From Sinorhizobium kostiense (lineage in GTDB: Bacteria; Pseudomonadota; Alphaproteobacteria; Rhizobiales; Rhizobiaceae): a DNA stretch of 64,000 nucleotides. Positions 9,125 to 17,876 of this stretch are shown here, piece by piece (within the stretch, counting starts at the first letter, position 1; each line of letters opens with the position of its first letter). The stretch is taken from the NCBI RefSeq assembly GCF_017874595.1, contig NZ_JAGILA010000004.1:310001-374000 (forward strand), given 5' to 3'. The translations under genes were made by a program, and so were the position numbers. A model generated the notes under the pieces. The model was not told the DNA's origin. It did not search any database and worked only from the letters and a program-made list of their open reading frames with translations.

Positions 9125-9571
9125 CTATTCCTTTGCGCCGGCACTCTCGGGCCACAGTGCCCGGATTTCCTTCGGCAGGGTCTCGCGAACCTTGGCCGAT
9201 TGGCCGGGATCTATGTGCCGGGACAGTACCCGGAACACCGATATGGCTGCTTCCGCTGGATCGACCGGTCTGGTGTTCTTCATTCCCTCGGCGATGTTCG
9301 CCAGGAACTCGTCGATCGAACGCGTTTGCCTGTCGGGCTGCTGCGAAGGACGGTATTGATCGTAGAAGGCGCCCCGCACCAGCAGCGGAAGTTCTGCGCC
9401 GAGATGGGCAGCCATATCCGGCGGCAGCCTGTCGCGCAGTGCGCGCAGCACCACGCACAGGATATGCCACGCCACTTTCCGATCGGGGCCGTGGTCCTCC
9501 ATGATCTCGGCGAGCCAGCCATTGGTGGTTTGCAAGGTTTTGTCGAAGACGTCGAGGCCTGTTGCGCTCAT
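9125..9571 (-). CDS. DUF2267 domain protein
   Basis: A 148-residue soluble protein of the DUF2267 family: LDVFDKTLQTTNGWLAEIME, AWHILCVVLRALRDRLPPDMAAHLGAELP and LLVRGAFYDQYRP are typical. Function is unknown; family members are often found with stress and envelope genes. Start ATG 9571 (MSATGLDVF) is preceded by GGAAGGGAG; an in-frame upstream ATG at 9589 would add six residues. Divergent from the small-gene cluster that begins at 9773. Confidence 0.82.
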   Translation of the reverse strand: MSATGLDVFDKTLQTTNGWLAEIMEDHGPDRKVAWHILCVVLRALRDRLPPDMAAHLGAELPLLVRGAFYDQYRPSQQPDRQTRSIDEFLANIAEGMKNTRPVDPAEAAISVFRVLSRHIDPGQSAKVRETLPKEIRALWPESAGAKE

Positions 9572-9772
9572 GGTCGCTCTCCCTTCCAATATTTGTCTGT
9601 CGAGGGTGCGCGCTCCAAAGGGCCTAACCGCAATCGGCTGAGAATGTTTCCTCCGACGAGCGATCCGGGACGGTGATAGCGCGGAGCCGCGTCCCTTCGG
9701 GCCGGGAACATTCGCCGCCGACTCCGGTTAAGCCCGGAGAGGACTGCGGTCCGGCAGCAGAGGGAGAGTTCC

Positions 9773-9979
9773 ATGACAACCTCCAAGCACCCGAAAACAC
9801 ACCGCCCCAGCGACAAGGACCTCAAGGAAGATCCGGGCATCGGCCAGTCGAAGGGGATCAGAGGACCTTCCGATTACGAGCGCCTGAAGCGCGACAGCAC
9901 TGCCGAAGGCGACGTCGCGAACGACGCGACCGTCCAGGGCGGCGCCAATCCCGCGCAACGCGGACGTACCAATAAATAG
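9773..9979 (+). CDS. Small hydrophilic protein of unknown function
   Basis: Sixty-eight residues, starting MTTSKHPKTHRPSDKDLKED and ending NPAQRGRTNK. It has no hydrophobic segment and is rich in Lys, Asp, Gly and Arg, so it is probably disordered. GGGAGAG lies 7 bases before ATG 9773. It is the first of three consecutive tiny genes with the same character, all on the plus strand and closely spaced. I recognise no family. Confidence 0.6.
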   Translation: MTTSKHPKTHRPSDKDLKEDPGIGQSKGIRGPSDYERLKRDSTAEGDVANDATVQGGANPAQRGRTNK

Positions 9980-10002
9980 AAGGCCAATCAGGAGGAATGA
10001 CG

Positions 10003-10245
10003 ATGGTCGGCAGGAAGACGCACGAGCAGCAACAGCGCGTGATCCAGCGCCGCGAGAACACGTCGAATGCAGGCAAGGATTTCGATGCCGAGGCGGATCT
10101 GAAGCGCTCCGATGCCCTCAGAAAGGCTGAGCGGAAGGGGCAAGACCTCGATACGAAGCATGCCGACGCGCGCGAGGAGAATGATCGCAGCATCCTGAGG
10201 GGAGAAAATCAGGAAAGCAGACACCACAAGGATTCCGGACGCTGA
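10003..10245 (+). CDS. Small charged protein of unknown function
   Basis: An 80-residue protein, MVGRKTHEQQQRVIQRREN..., with heptad-like charged stretches (AEADLKRSDALRKAERKGQD), probably a single long helix. Two ATGs occur in ATGACGATG. The second, 10003, is better placed 7 bases after AGGAGG; the first, 9997, touches the ribosome site. The gene follows the preceding small gene by 23 bases. Unrecognised family. Confidence 0.6.
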   Translation: MVGRKTHEQQQRVIQRRENTSNAGKDFDAEADLKRSDALRKAERKGQDLDTKHADAREENDRSILRGENQESRHHKDSGR

Positions 10246-10277
10246 GCGCTCCGGCGTTCTCAACGAAGGAGATGACC

Positions 10278-10496
10278 ATGGCTCACGCCAGCAAGAAGAA
10301 TATTGGTAAGCCCGACAAGGGCAAGGGATCTGGAAGCGGGGCGCAGACCGAAATTCAGGAAGGGATGGTCGGTGAAAACGAGGTCCTGTCCAACCGTGAC
10401 AAGAAGCAGCACTCGGATCTGCGCGGCCTGGACGGCAATGCAGCAAAGACCGAACAATACCAGGATCATGCCGCGAACAGACGCCCGGCAAAGTGA
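10278..10496 (+). CDS. Small hydrophilic protein of unknown function
   Basis: Seventy-two residues: [22 protein letters not shown]..., then [22 protein letters not shown]. Gly/Lys-rich and polar, probably disordered. Like the gene before it, it begins with a double start (ATGACCATG); the second ATG has the correct 6-base spacing from GAAGGAG. Third of a run of three tiny genes upstream of thyA. Function unknown. Confidence 0.6.
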   Translation: MAHASKKNIGKPDKGKGSGSGAQTEIQEGMVGENEVLSNRDKKQHSDLRGLDGNAAKTEQYQDHAANRRPAK

Positions 10497-10663
10497 GCAG
10501 CAAGTCTGCTGCATGCCCCGGATCTCTTTTCGAGCTTGGCGCGCCCGATGAGGCGCGCTGGGCTATAACGGCGAGAGACCGCGTGGAAAACCGATGGGCG
10601 CCGTTGGTTCCTTGGGGAGTTCGTCCTATTTTGAAGGGAGGAACGAATCGGCGGCGGAAGACC

Positions 10664-11458
10664 ATGCGGCAATATCTCGAGCTTCTCGACCATGTCATGA
10701 GCAACGGTACCGATCGAGGCGACCGGACCGGCACCGGCACGCGCTCGGTCTTCGGTCATCAGATGCGCTTCGATCTATCCGAAGGCTTCCCGGTGCTGAC
10801 GACGAAGAAGCTGCATCTGCGCTCGATCATCCATGAGCTCCTGTGGTTTCTGAAGGGTGACACGAACATCGCCTACCTCAAGGAAAACGGCGTCAGCATC
10901 TGGGACGAATGGGCGGACGAGAAGGGGGAACTCGGGCCGGTCTACGGCTATCAGTGGCGTTCCTGGCCGACGCCAGGCGGAGGTCATATCGACCAGATCG
11001 CCGGGCTGATCGAAGGACTGAAGACCAATCCGAACTCGCGCCGCCACATCGTGTCGGCCTGGAACCCGGCGCTCGTCGACGAGATGGCGCTACCGCCCTG
11101 CCATTGCCTGTTCCAGTTCTATGTGGCGGACGGCAAGCTCTCCTGCCAGCTCTACCAGCGCTCCGCCGACATCTTCCTGGGCGTGCCCTTCAATATTGCC
11201 TCCTATGCTCTCCTGACGATGATGGTGGCGCAAGTGGCGGGGCTCAAGGCCGGCGACTTCGTGCATACACTCGGCGACGCGCATATCTATCACAACCACT
11301 TCGAGCAGGCACGGCTGCAACTGACGCGCACGCCGAAGCCGCTGCCGAAGATGGAAATCAATCCGGCGGTAAGGGATATATTTTCCTTCAGGTTCGAGGA
11401 CTTCACGCTCGTCGGCTACGAGGCCGATGGACACATCAAGGCGCCGGTCGCGGTCTGA
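10664..11458 (+). CDS. thyA: Thymidylate synthase
   Basis: Converts dUMP and methylene-tetrahydrofolate to dTMP and dihydrofolate. The 264-residue length equals that of the E. coli enzyme. Visible landmarks are [13 protein letters not shown] (phosphate-binding loop), [14 protein letters not shown], the nucleophile Cys146 in [32 protein letters not shown] and GDAHIYHNH. Start ATG 10664 gives [12 protein letters not shown]; a longer frame from 10493 is not homologous. Dihydrofolate reductase, which recycles the folate product, is encoded two genes downstream. Confidence 0.97.
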   Translation: MRQYLELLDHVMSNGTDRGDRTGTGTRSVFGHQMRFDLSEGFPVLTTKKLHLRSIIHELLWFLKGDTNIAYLKENGVSIWDEWADEKGELGPVYGYQWRSWPTPGGGHIDQIAGLIEGLKTNPNSRRHIVSAWNPALVDEMALPPCHCLFQFYVADGKLSCQLYQRSADIFLGVPFNIASYALLTMMVAQVAGLKAGDFVHTLGDAHIYHNHFEQARLQLTRTPKPLPKMEINPAVRDIFSFRFEDFTLVGYEADGHIKAPVAV

Positions 11459-11518
11459 TGCAGCCGGCAGGCGACCGCAACGTGGCGGCCACGGCGCCCA
11501 GGAAGTGGGGAGATTTCT

Positions 11519-12124
11519 ATGCTTACGCTGATCCATGCACCCATGTCGCGCTCGTCGCGAATCATTTGGCTGCTCGAGGAGCTCGGCGCCGAGTACGAGA
11601 TCCGCTACGTCGATATCCGTCGGCGGGACGGGTCCGGCCGGCCGGACGAGAACAATCCGCACCCGCACAAGCAGGTGCCGGCGCTGCTGCATGACGGGGT
11701 GCTCATCTGGGAGTCCGCCGCGGTCGTGCAGTATCTGACGGATCTTTATCCGGACAGCAGCCTCGGTCGGCCGCCGGGCCATCCCGAACGCGGCGCTTAT
11801 CTTTCATGGTTGGCCTATTATGGCGGGGTGATCGAACCGGCGGCCCACGCGCATTTTTCCGGTGTGACCGCCAGCGAGCCGAGCTACGCACGGCTTTACA
11901 CCGAAATGTGCGCCCATGTGATCGACGTCCTCTCCCGCCAGTCCTATCTTCTCGGCGAGAAGATCAGCGCCGCCGACCTGTTGCTGGCGAGCGCGCTGCA
12001 ATGGATGCGCAAGATCCTGCCGGAGAGCGAGATCGTCGACCGCTACCTGGCTGTCGTGACCGACCGTCCCGCGGCTCTCAGGGCACGCGAAATCGACAGC
12101 AAGCCGAGTGGTTTCCATGATTGA
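11519..12124 (+). CDS. Glutathione S-transferase family protein
   Basis: A 201-residue cytosolic GST-like protein. The thioredoxin-fold N-terminus MLTLIHAPMSRSSRIIWLLEEL carries the catalytic-type Ser/Arg region, and HKQVPALLHDGVLIWESAAVVQYL carries the cis-Pro and the ESAA glutathione-binding motif. The helical C-domain includes YLLGEKISAADLLLASALQW. Embedded between thyA and folA, and overlapping folA by 8 bases, so probably cotranscribed with it. Substrate unknown. Confidence 0.88.
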   Translation: MLTLIHAPMSRSSRIIWLLEELGAEYEIRYVDIRRRDGSGRPDENNPHPHKQVPALLHDGVLIWESAAVVQYLTDLYPDSSLGRPPGHPERGAYLSWLAYYGGVIEPAAHAHFSGVTASEPSYARLYTEMCAHVIDVLSRQSYLLGEKISAADLLLASALQWMRKILPESEIVDRYLAVVTDRPAALRAREIDSKPSGFHD

Positions 12125-12641
12125 AGCGAAGAGCGATCCGAAAATCGTCATCGTTGTCGCCGTCGCCGCGAACGGGGTGATCGGCCGGGAGGGCGACCTG
12201 CCGTGGCGGCTTTCGACCGATCTCAAGCGTTTCAAGGCGCTGACCATCGGCAAGCCTGTCCTGATGGGCCGGAAGACTTGGGCCTCGCTCGGCCGACCGT
12301 TGCCCGGCCGCCCAAACATCGTCGTCAGCCGCGATCCTGATTTCAAAGCGCAAGGTGCCGAAACCGCGCCCTCGCTCGACGCCGCGCTCGACCGGGCGCG
12401 CGCCCATGCGGCAGCGCTTGGCGTCGACGAGATATGCGTCATCGGCGGCGGCGATATCTACCGGCAATCGATCGGGATGGCGGACATCCTGCACGTCACC
12501 GAGGTGCAAGCAGAGGTGGAGGGGGATACGCGCTTTCCGGCAATCGATCCGGCCATCTTCGAAAAGGTCTTCGAGGAGGACCTGCCGCGCGGCGACAAGG
12601 ACAGCCACGCAATGCACTTCGTCACCTGGCGGCGGCGTTGA
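12117..12641 (+). CDS. folA: Dihydrofolate reductase
   Basis: Reduces dihydrofolate to tetrahydrofolate with NADPH. The 174-residue protein shows VVAVAANGVIGREGDLPWRL (substrate and Met20-type loop), DLKRFKALTIGKPVLMGRKTWASLG (NADPH-binding GRKT) and EICVIGGGDIYRQ. ATG 12117 overlaps the end of the upstream GST gene; an in-frame GTG at 12108 is less likely. Together with thyA it completes the dTMP folate cycle within one small cluster. Confidence 0.95.
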   Translation: MIEAKSDPKIVIVVAVAANGVIGREGDLPWRLSTDLKRFKALTIGKPVLMGRKTWASLGRPLPGRPNIVVSRDPDFKAQGAETAPSLDAALDRARAHAAALGVDEICVIGGGDIYRQSIGMADILHVTEVQAEVEGDTRFPAIDPAIFEKVFEEDLPRGDKDSHAMHFVTWRRR

Positions 12642-12704
12642 CGGGCGCTCGCGTCTGGCTCTCGATTATTTTAAGCCATTTACCGTGAACTCGGTCGTAT
12701 CTCG

Positions 12705-12733
12705 TTGAAACCAATGCACATGATACCTATAAC
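12705..12733 (+). promoter_or_regulatory. Candidate promoter of hflKC (heat-shock-like)
   Basis: TTGAAA (12705-12710), a 17-base spacer and TATAAC (12728-12733) lie about 75 bases before hflK. The context GTTGAAA...CCTATAA also resembles RpoH-type promoters of rhizobia (CTTGAA with CCTATAT), which would suit a membrane-protease quality-control operon. Assigned by eye. Confidence 0.45.
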
Positions 12734-12805
12734 GGGGTTCACATCCTGACCGGCCGCATTCGGCGGCGAGGTCGACGGGCAAGTTTTCTTTCAAGAGAGG
12801 TTTTG

Positions 12806-13891
12806 ATGCCCTGGAGCAATCAAAATGGCGGCGGCGGCCCTTGGGGCGGCGGCGGCAATCAAGGGCCATGGGGCCAGGGAAATAGGCCACGCGGGGGGAG
12901 AGGCGGTCCGCCGGACCTGGAAGAGATCATCCGGCGCGGCCAGGATCAATTGAAGAACGTCGTACCGGGCGGCTTCAACGGCGGCATTTTCGTCATCGTC
13001 GGCCTGCTGATCCTCGGCTTCGTCCTGCTCAATTCCGTCTATACCGTGCAGCCGGACGAACGCGGCGTCGAGATGCGGTTCGGCGAGCCGAAGGAGGAAA
13101 TCTCCATGCCCGGCCTGCACTATCATTTCTGGCCATTCGAAACCGTCGAATTGACCAAGGTGACGGAGCAGCAGCTCAATATCGGCGGCCGTGCCACGGG
13201 GCAGTCGACCTCGGGCTTGATGCTGAGCGGCGATCAGAACATCGTCAACGTGCAGTTCTCCGTCCTCTTCTCGGTTACCGATCCGAAGGCCTACCTCTTC
13301 AACGTCGAAAATCCCGTCGACACGCTGCAGCAGGTGGCCGAAAGCGCGATGCGCGAGGTCGTCGGCCGGCGCCCGGCGCAGGACATTTTCCGCGACAACC
13401 GCCAGGCGATCGCCACGGATGTTCGCAACACGATCCAGGCGACGCTGGACACCTACGGCGCCGGCATGGCCGTGAATACGGTCGCCATCGAGGATGCGGC
13501 TCCGCCCCGCGAGGTAGCCGATGCCTTCGACGAAGTGCAACGCGCCGAACAGGACGAGGACCGCTTCGTCGAGGAGGCCAACCAGTACGCCAACCAGGTG
13601 CTCGGCAGGGCGCGCGGTCAGGCTGCGCAGATTCGCGAGGAGGCAGCGGCCTACAAGGATCGCGTCGTCAAGGAGGCGGAAGGTGAGGCGCAGCGCTTCA
13701 TCTCCGTTTACGACGAATATTCCAAGGCGCCGGACGTCACCCGCAAGCGGCTCTACCTCGAGACGATGCAGGGGGTTCTCGGCAAATCGAAGAAGGTCAT
13801 TCTCGACGAAAAGAACGGCCAGGGCGTCCTGCCCTATCTGCCGCTCACGGAGATCGGCAGGCCTCAGCAGCAGTCGGGAGGTGTGCAATGA
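12806..13891 (+). CDS. hflK: HflK, FtsH protease modulator
   Basis: One half of the HflK/HflC complex that cages FtsH in the inner membrane and tunes its proteolysis. The 361 residues open with a Gly/Trp/Asn-rich cytoplasmic tail (MPWSNQNGGGGPWGGGG), then one membrane helix at about 60-79, then the SPFH/band-7 domain (VQPDERGVEMRFGEPKEE, GLHYHFWPFETVE, GDQNIVNVQFSVLFSV). A charged coiled coil (QAAQIREEAAAYKDRVVKEAE) follows. Start ATG 12806; a TTG codon precedes it. Its last bases overlap the ATG of hflC. Confidence 0.96.
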   Translation: MPWSNQNGGGGPWGGGGNQGPWGQGNRPRGGRGGPPDLEEIIRRGQDQLKNVVPGGFNGGIFVIVGLLILGFVLLNSVYTVQPDERGVEMRFGEPKEEISMPGLHYHFWPFETVELTKVTEQQLNIGGRATGQSTSGLMLSGDQNIVNVQFSVLFSVTDPKAYLFNVENPVDTLQQVAESAMREVVGRRPAQDIFRDNRQAIATDVRNTIQATLDTYGAGMAVNTVAIEDAAPPREVADAFDEVQRAEQDEDRFVEEANQYANQVLGRARGQAAQIREEAAAYKDRVVKEAEGEAQRFISVYDEYSKAPDVTRKRLYLETMQGVLGKSKKVILDEKNGQGVLPYLPLTEIGRPQQQSGGVQ

Positions 13892-14829
13892 TAAACAATC
13901 GCAGCTCAATGATCCTCATCGCTCTCGCCGCGATTCTGGTCATCGCCTACTCCTCGATCTTCGTGGTCAACGAGCGTCAGCAGGCAATTGTCGTGCGCTT
14001 CGGCGAGATCCGCGACGTGAAGACTCAGCCGGGTCTCTATTTCAAGCTGCCCTTCGGATTCATGGATGCCGATCGCGTGCAATATGTGCCCGATCAGGCG
14101 CTGCGCTTCGACCTCGACGATATTCGCGTGCAGGTATCGGGCGGCAAGTTCTACGAAGTGGACGCCTTCGTGGTCTACAAGATCGCCGACCCCCGGCGTT
14201 TCCGCGAGACGGTTTCCGGGGACCGGGAGTCTGCCGAAGCGCGGCTGAGGACCCGTCTCGACGCATCGCTGCGTCGCGTCTACGGTCTCAGGGGCTTCGA
14301 GGCGGCGCTCTCCGACGAACGCGCCTCGATGATGCGAGAGGTCGGGGCAGACCTCAGGCCCGACGCGGAATCGCTCGGGCTCAACATCGAGGACGTGCGC
14401 ATCCGCCGGACGGACCTGACCCAGGAAGTCTCCCAGCAGACCTACGAGCGCATGAAGGCCGAGCGTCTGGCTGAAGCCGAACTGATCCGGGCGCGCGGTA
14501 ACGAGGAAGGCCAGCGCCGCCGCGCCATCGCCGACCGTCAGGTCGTCGAGATTGTTGCCGAAGCGCAGCGCGATTCGGAGATCCTGCGCGGTGAAGGCGA
14601 AGGTGAGCGTACCAGGATATTCGCCGATGCGTTCCAGCGTGATCCGGCCTTCTTCGAGTTCTACCGCTCGATGGCGGCCTATACCCAATCCATCGCCAGC
14701 CCTGATACCACGGTGGTCCTGTCGCCGCACTCGGAATTCTTCCAATATTTCAATAGCGCGAACGGGCCCGGGCAATCGGCGCCACCGGCCCTGGCGGCGC
14801 CGGAAGCTGGGTCGACACCCACGGATTGA
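13888..14829 (+). CDS. hflC: HflC, FtsH protease modulator
   Basis: Partner of HflK. It is a 313-residue band-7 protein with an N-terminal membrane anchor (MILIALAAILVIAYSSIFVV), NERQQAIVVRFGEIRDV, GLYFKLPFGFMDADRVQYVPDQALRFDLDD, and the typical ERLAEAELIRARGNEEGQRRRAIADRQ coiled coil. It ends in a Pro/Ala-rich tail. The ATG overlaps the hflK stop (ATGA), indicating translational coupling. Confidence 0.96.
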   Translation: MINNRSSMILIALAAILVIAYSSIFVVNERQQAIVVRFGEIRDVKTQPGLYFKLPFGFMDADRVQYVPDQALRFDLDDIRVQVSGGKFYEVDAFVVYKIADPRRFRETVSGDRESAEARLRTRLDASLRRVYGLRGFEAALSDERASMMREVGADLRPDAESLGLNIEDVRIRRTDLTQEVSQQTYERMKAERLAEAELIRARGNEEGQRRRAIADRQVVEIVAEAQRDSEILRGEGEGERTRIFADAFQRDPAFFEFYRSMAAYTQSIASPDTTVVLSPHSEFFQYFNSANGPGQSAPPALAAPEAGSTPTD

Positions 14830-14836
14830 GCGGACG

Positions 14837-15022
14837 ATGACCGATCTCCTGACCGGGATTGCGTTCTTCCTGATCATCGAGGGGCTGGTGTACGCACTGG
14901 CCCCTTTGGTTCTGGTGGAAATGGCGAAGCGTTTGCCGTATGTCCCGGAGCATCAGCTCCGTTTGGCCGGAGTTGCTTCGGTGGCCATTGGCGTCGGACT
15001 TGTCTGGTTGGTTCGAGGATGA
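14837..15022 (+). CDS. DUF2065 family small membrane protein
   Basis: A 61-residue protein with two membrane segments: MTDLLTGIAFFLIIEGLVYALAP and LAGVASVAIGVGLVWLV. This is the YjeT/DUF2065 family, commonly found directly downstream of hflC. ATG 14837 lies 7 bases after the hflC stop codon, so it is in the same operon. A role in HflKC/FtsH function is plausible from context only. Confidence 0.85.
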   Translation: MTDLLTGIAFFLIIEGLVYALAPLVLVEMAKRLPYVPEHQLRLAGVASVAIGVGLVWLVRG

Positions 15023-15028
15023 TCTGAA

Positions 15029-15415
15029 ATGTCACATAAACTGCTGATCCGATTGGTCGACGCCGAATATGCGATTACCCGCTTCACCATAGGCTCCGCC
15101 ATTCCGGAGTGGCTGCCCGGGCCAGGGTTCTGGACGGTTTCGAGTTCCCGCGAGGAGATGACACTCGTTTGTCGTGCGGCCCGCGTCCCCTCGAGCGTAC
15201 AAAGTTCGCTCGGTTGGCGCTGCTTCCGCATCGAGCATCATTTCAGTTTCGACGTGCCGGGCGTGCTCTCCTCGGCACTTCGTCCGCTGTCGGCTGCGGG
15301 GGTTGGGGTTTTCGCCAATTCCACCTTCAGCACCGATTATTTCTTCGTGGCGGGATCCGATCTCGAAACGGCGCTGCACGCGCTGAAGGAGCACGGGCAC
15401 GAGATCACCACCTGA
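15029..15415 (+). CDS. ACT-domain protein
   Basis: A 128-residue protein resembling the ACT (CASTOR-like) small-ligand-binding family. The C-terminal half has the ACT pattern VPGVLSSALRPLSAAGVGVFANSTFSTDYFFVAGSDLETALHALKEHG. The N-terminal half includes WLPGPGFWTVSSSREEMTLVC, as in rhizobial relatives. Starts 6 bases after the DUF2065 gene and is probably cotranscribed. The ligand is unknown. Confidence 0.78.
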   Translation: MSHKLLIRLVDAEYAITRFTIGSAIPEWLPGPGFWTVSSSREEMTLVCRAARVPSSVQSSLGWRCFRIEHHFSFDVPGVLSSALRPLSAAGVGVFANSTFSTDYFFVAGSDLETALHALKEHGHEITT

Positions 15416-15565
15416 GCGGCGAAAGGGGCACCCAATCAGTAAATCGTGTTTGGACCCTCCGGAAATCCGCCGTATCTTCAAGGGAAGGTCTTTTTTGCTG
15501 CGCGAAACACCCGCGCGTCTCATCAGACGCGCAAAGATCGCAGCCAGCACTTTAAGCGCTGCTGT

Positions 15566-15589
15566 CCTTAAATCGAAATCGATTTAAGG
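15566..15589. repeat. Perfect inverted repeat upstream of degP
   Basis: Arms CCTTAAATCG (15566-15575) and CGATTTAAGG (15580-15589) flank AAAT, about 110 bases before degP. There is no T-run, so it does not look like a simple terminator. The surrounding text (TTTAAGCGCTGCTGTCC before, AGACATGCAG after) resembles short intergenic elements scattered through rhizobial genomes. It may be a repeat unit or an operator. Confidence 0.5.
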
Positions 15590-15697
15590 AGACATGCAGA
15601 AGGCGGTATAATTCGCCGCGGAGGCCGAGCGTGTATTCGCGACGGTGAAGCCCTTGGCCGGGCGAGATGAAGATGGAACGATAGGAGCCCAGCGAAC

Positions 15698-17206
15698 TTG
15701 TCGAAACGACCCGATTTTTTCCGCAGCGTGGTGCTGACAGCCGCGGCGGCGCTGCTTCTTTCCAACACCGCCCTTGCCGATACGGCAAAGCCGTGGCCGC
15801 CCTCCGGGCCACCTTCCGTGGCCGATCTTGCCGAGGGAGTACTCGATGCGGTCGTCAATATCTCGATCTCACAGAGCGTGGGCGAGGGGGTCGACAATGC
15901 GCCGATGCCGCAAGTGCCGGAGGGGTCTCCCCATCAGGAATTCTTCGACGAATTCTTCAAGGGCCAGCGTGGACCTGGCGCGCGTCCACGCACCGTCAAT
16001 TCTCTCGGCTCCGGCTTCATCATCGATCCGACTGGCTACATCGTCACCAACAACCATGTCATCCAGGACGCGACCGAGATCGAGGTCAATCTTTCCGACG
16101 GCACGACGCTCAAGGCAAAGCAGGTCGGTACGGATGCCAAGACCGATCTAGCACTGCTCAAGGTCGAGCCGACAAAACCGCTCAAGGCGGTGACCTTGGG
16201 CGATTCCCGCAGGATCAGGATCGGCGATTGGGTGATGGTCGTCGGCAACCCGTTCGGCCTCGGCGTCTCCGTATCCGTCGGCGTGGTCTCGGCGCGCGGC
16301 CGCAACATCAATGCCGGCCCCTATGACAATTTCATCCAGACCGATGCGGCGATCAACCGCGGCAATTCCGGCGGGCCGCTGTTCAACATGCAGGGCGAGG
16401 TCATCGGCATCAACACGGCGATCCTTTCGCAGACCGGCATGTCGGTCGGCATCGGCTTTGCCGTGCCGACGGAACTGGCGGTGAACGTTGTCAACCAGCT
16501 CAAGGAATTCGGCGAAACGCGGCGCGGCTGGCTCGGCGTTCGCATCCAGCCGGTGAGCGATGATATCGCCGAAAGCCTCAAGATGGAGCGGCCGCACGGG
16601 GCCCTGGTCTCCGGCATCATCGATGGCGGGCCGATCAAGAGCGGCGAAATCAAGGCGGGCGACATCATCACCCGCTTCGACGGCACGGACATCGTCGAAA
16701 TCCGCGATTTGATGCGGGCTGTTGGCGAGAGCCCCGTGGGCAAGGCAGTCGACGTGGTGATCATCCGCGAGGGTGAGGAGCAGACGGTCCGCATCACGCT
16801 CGGCCGGCTTGAGGATGGTGAGCAACTGGCGAATGTGAGCCCTGGCGAGCGGCCGAACGGCGAGGGCGCCAAGCCTGGCGAGCCGCCAGCCGCGCAACTG
16901 CCGGCGAGCGATGTCGTGCTCGGCATGAAACTCGCGTTGCTCGACGAAGGACAGCGCAGGTCTTTCGGCATTGCCGAGAACGTTGAGGGTGTGCTCGTGA
17001 CCGAAGTCAAGCCGAACTCGCCGGCGGCCGAGCGCCTCGTCGAGGCCGGAGACGTGATCGTCGAACTTGGCCAGGAGGCGATGAGCAAGCCGGAAGACGT
17101 GGCGGCGCGCGTCGAGGCGCTCAAGTCCGATGGCCGGCGTAACGCGCTCCTGATGATCGCCAACAAGAGCGGCGAATTGCGGTTCGTCACTGTACGGATG
17201 GAGTAG
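15698..17206 (+). CDS. degP: DegP/HtrA periplasmic serine protease
   Basis: Do-family protease/chaperone that removes misfolded envelope proteins. Of 502 residues, 1-27 are a signal peptide ending NTALA. The catalytic triad is His120 (VTNNHVIQ), Asp150 (AKTDLALLKV) and Ser224 (NRGNSGGPLFN). Two PDZ domains follow, at about 275-365 (GWLGVRIQPVSDDIAE) and 405-500. The start is TTG 15698, after AGGAG; the nearest in-frame ATG codons run into a stop. Lying downstream of hflKC, it extends the protein-quality theme, but a 280-base gap suggests its own promoter. Confidence 0.95.
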   Translation: MSKRPDFFRSVVLTAAAALLLSNTALADTAKPWPPSGPPSVADLAEGVLDAVVNISISQSVGEGVDNAPMPQVPEGSPHQEFFDEFFKGQRGPGARPRTVNSLGSGFIIDPTGYIVTNNHVIQDATEIEVNLSDGTTLKAKQVGTDAKTDLALLKVEPTKPLKAVTLGDSRRIRIGDWVMVVGNPFGLGVSVSVGVVSARGRNINAGPYDNFIQTDAAINRGNSGGPLFNMQGEVIGINTAILSQTGMSVGIGFAVPTELAVNVVNQLKEFGETRRGWLGVRIQPVSDDIAESLKMERPHGALVSGIIDGGPIKSGEIKAGDIITRFDGTDIVEIRDLMRAVGESPVGKAVDVVIIREGEEQTVRITLGRLEDGEQLANVSPGERPNGEGAKPGEPPAAQLPASDVVLGMKLALLDEGQRRSFGIAENVEGVLVTEVKPNSPAAERLVEAGDVIVELGQEAMSKPEDVAARVEALKSDGRRNALLMIANKSGELRFVTVRME

Positions 17207-17279
17207 GCATCGGCAGGCATTCCACCGGTAATTTGGCGAATTGTCGCGCGCGGCGCGGGAAACTCCCAACACTCCCGCT

Positions 17280-17876
17280 CTACAGCGACTTTGGCGCGCC
17301 CAATGGACGGACGGCACTGGAGCAGCACTTCCACTCCTCTGCGGTAATCGCATAAAGCACGTGGCGCTTCAGATGGCGTTGCGTGTCGGGCACGCGCGGG
17401 TGGTCGAAGTCGCGCGTCGGGTCCGGCCGCATGCCGAGGCGCTGCATGATTGCGGTGGAGCGGGTATTTGCCGGAACGGCGAAGGAGACGATTTCGGAGA
17501 GCTCCCTTTCGCCAAAGCCGTATTCGAGAAGGGCGCGGGCTGCCTCGGTGACATAGCCCTTAGCCCAGTGGGGCAGGGCGAGCCGCCAGCCGATTTCGAT
17601 CGTGCCGTCCGGCAGGTGCGGTTCGAGATCGGTGCAAGCCAGGCCGCAGAAGCCGATCGGCGCGTCGTTTTCGCGCAGCGCAAGTGCGAAGAAGCCGAAG
17701 CCGGTCTCTTCAATGGTTCGGGCGATGCGGTCGAAGAGTGCGTCTGATTCCGCCCGGCTGCGCCGATGCGGAAAGAACTCCATCACCTTCGAATCGCTGT
17801 TGATCTCGGCAAACAGATCCCGATCGCTTTCGCGCCAATTGCGAATTCGCAGCCGTTCGGTCTCGCGGATGATCAC
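17280..17876 (-). CDS. GNAT family N-acetyltransferase
   Basis: A 198-residue RimJ/RimL-type acetyltransferase: ETERLRIRNWRESDRDLFAEIN at the start, then GFCGLACTDLEPHLPDGTIEIGWRLALPHWAKGYVTEAARALLEYGF (acetyl-CoA loop) and NTRSTAIMQRLGM. The ATG overlaps the serB stop (ATGA), so the two genes are translationally coupled. Converges with degP. Acceptor substrate unknown. Confidence 0.88.
   Translation of the reverse strand: MIIRETERLRIRNWRESDRDLFAEINSDSKVMEFFPHRRSRAESDALFDRIARTIEETGFGFFALALRENDAPIGFCGLACTDLEPHLPDGTIEIGWRLALPHWAKGYVTEAARALLEYGFGERELSEIVSFAVPANTRSTAIMQRLGMRPDPTRDFDHPRVPDTQRHLKRHVLYAITAEEWKCCSSAVRPLGAPKSL

Noticed and set aside
9007-9504. Plus-strand frame over the DUF2267 gene
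   Set aside because: Arg/Pro/Ser-rich, no ribosome site, opposite a recognisable family on the minus strand.
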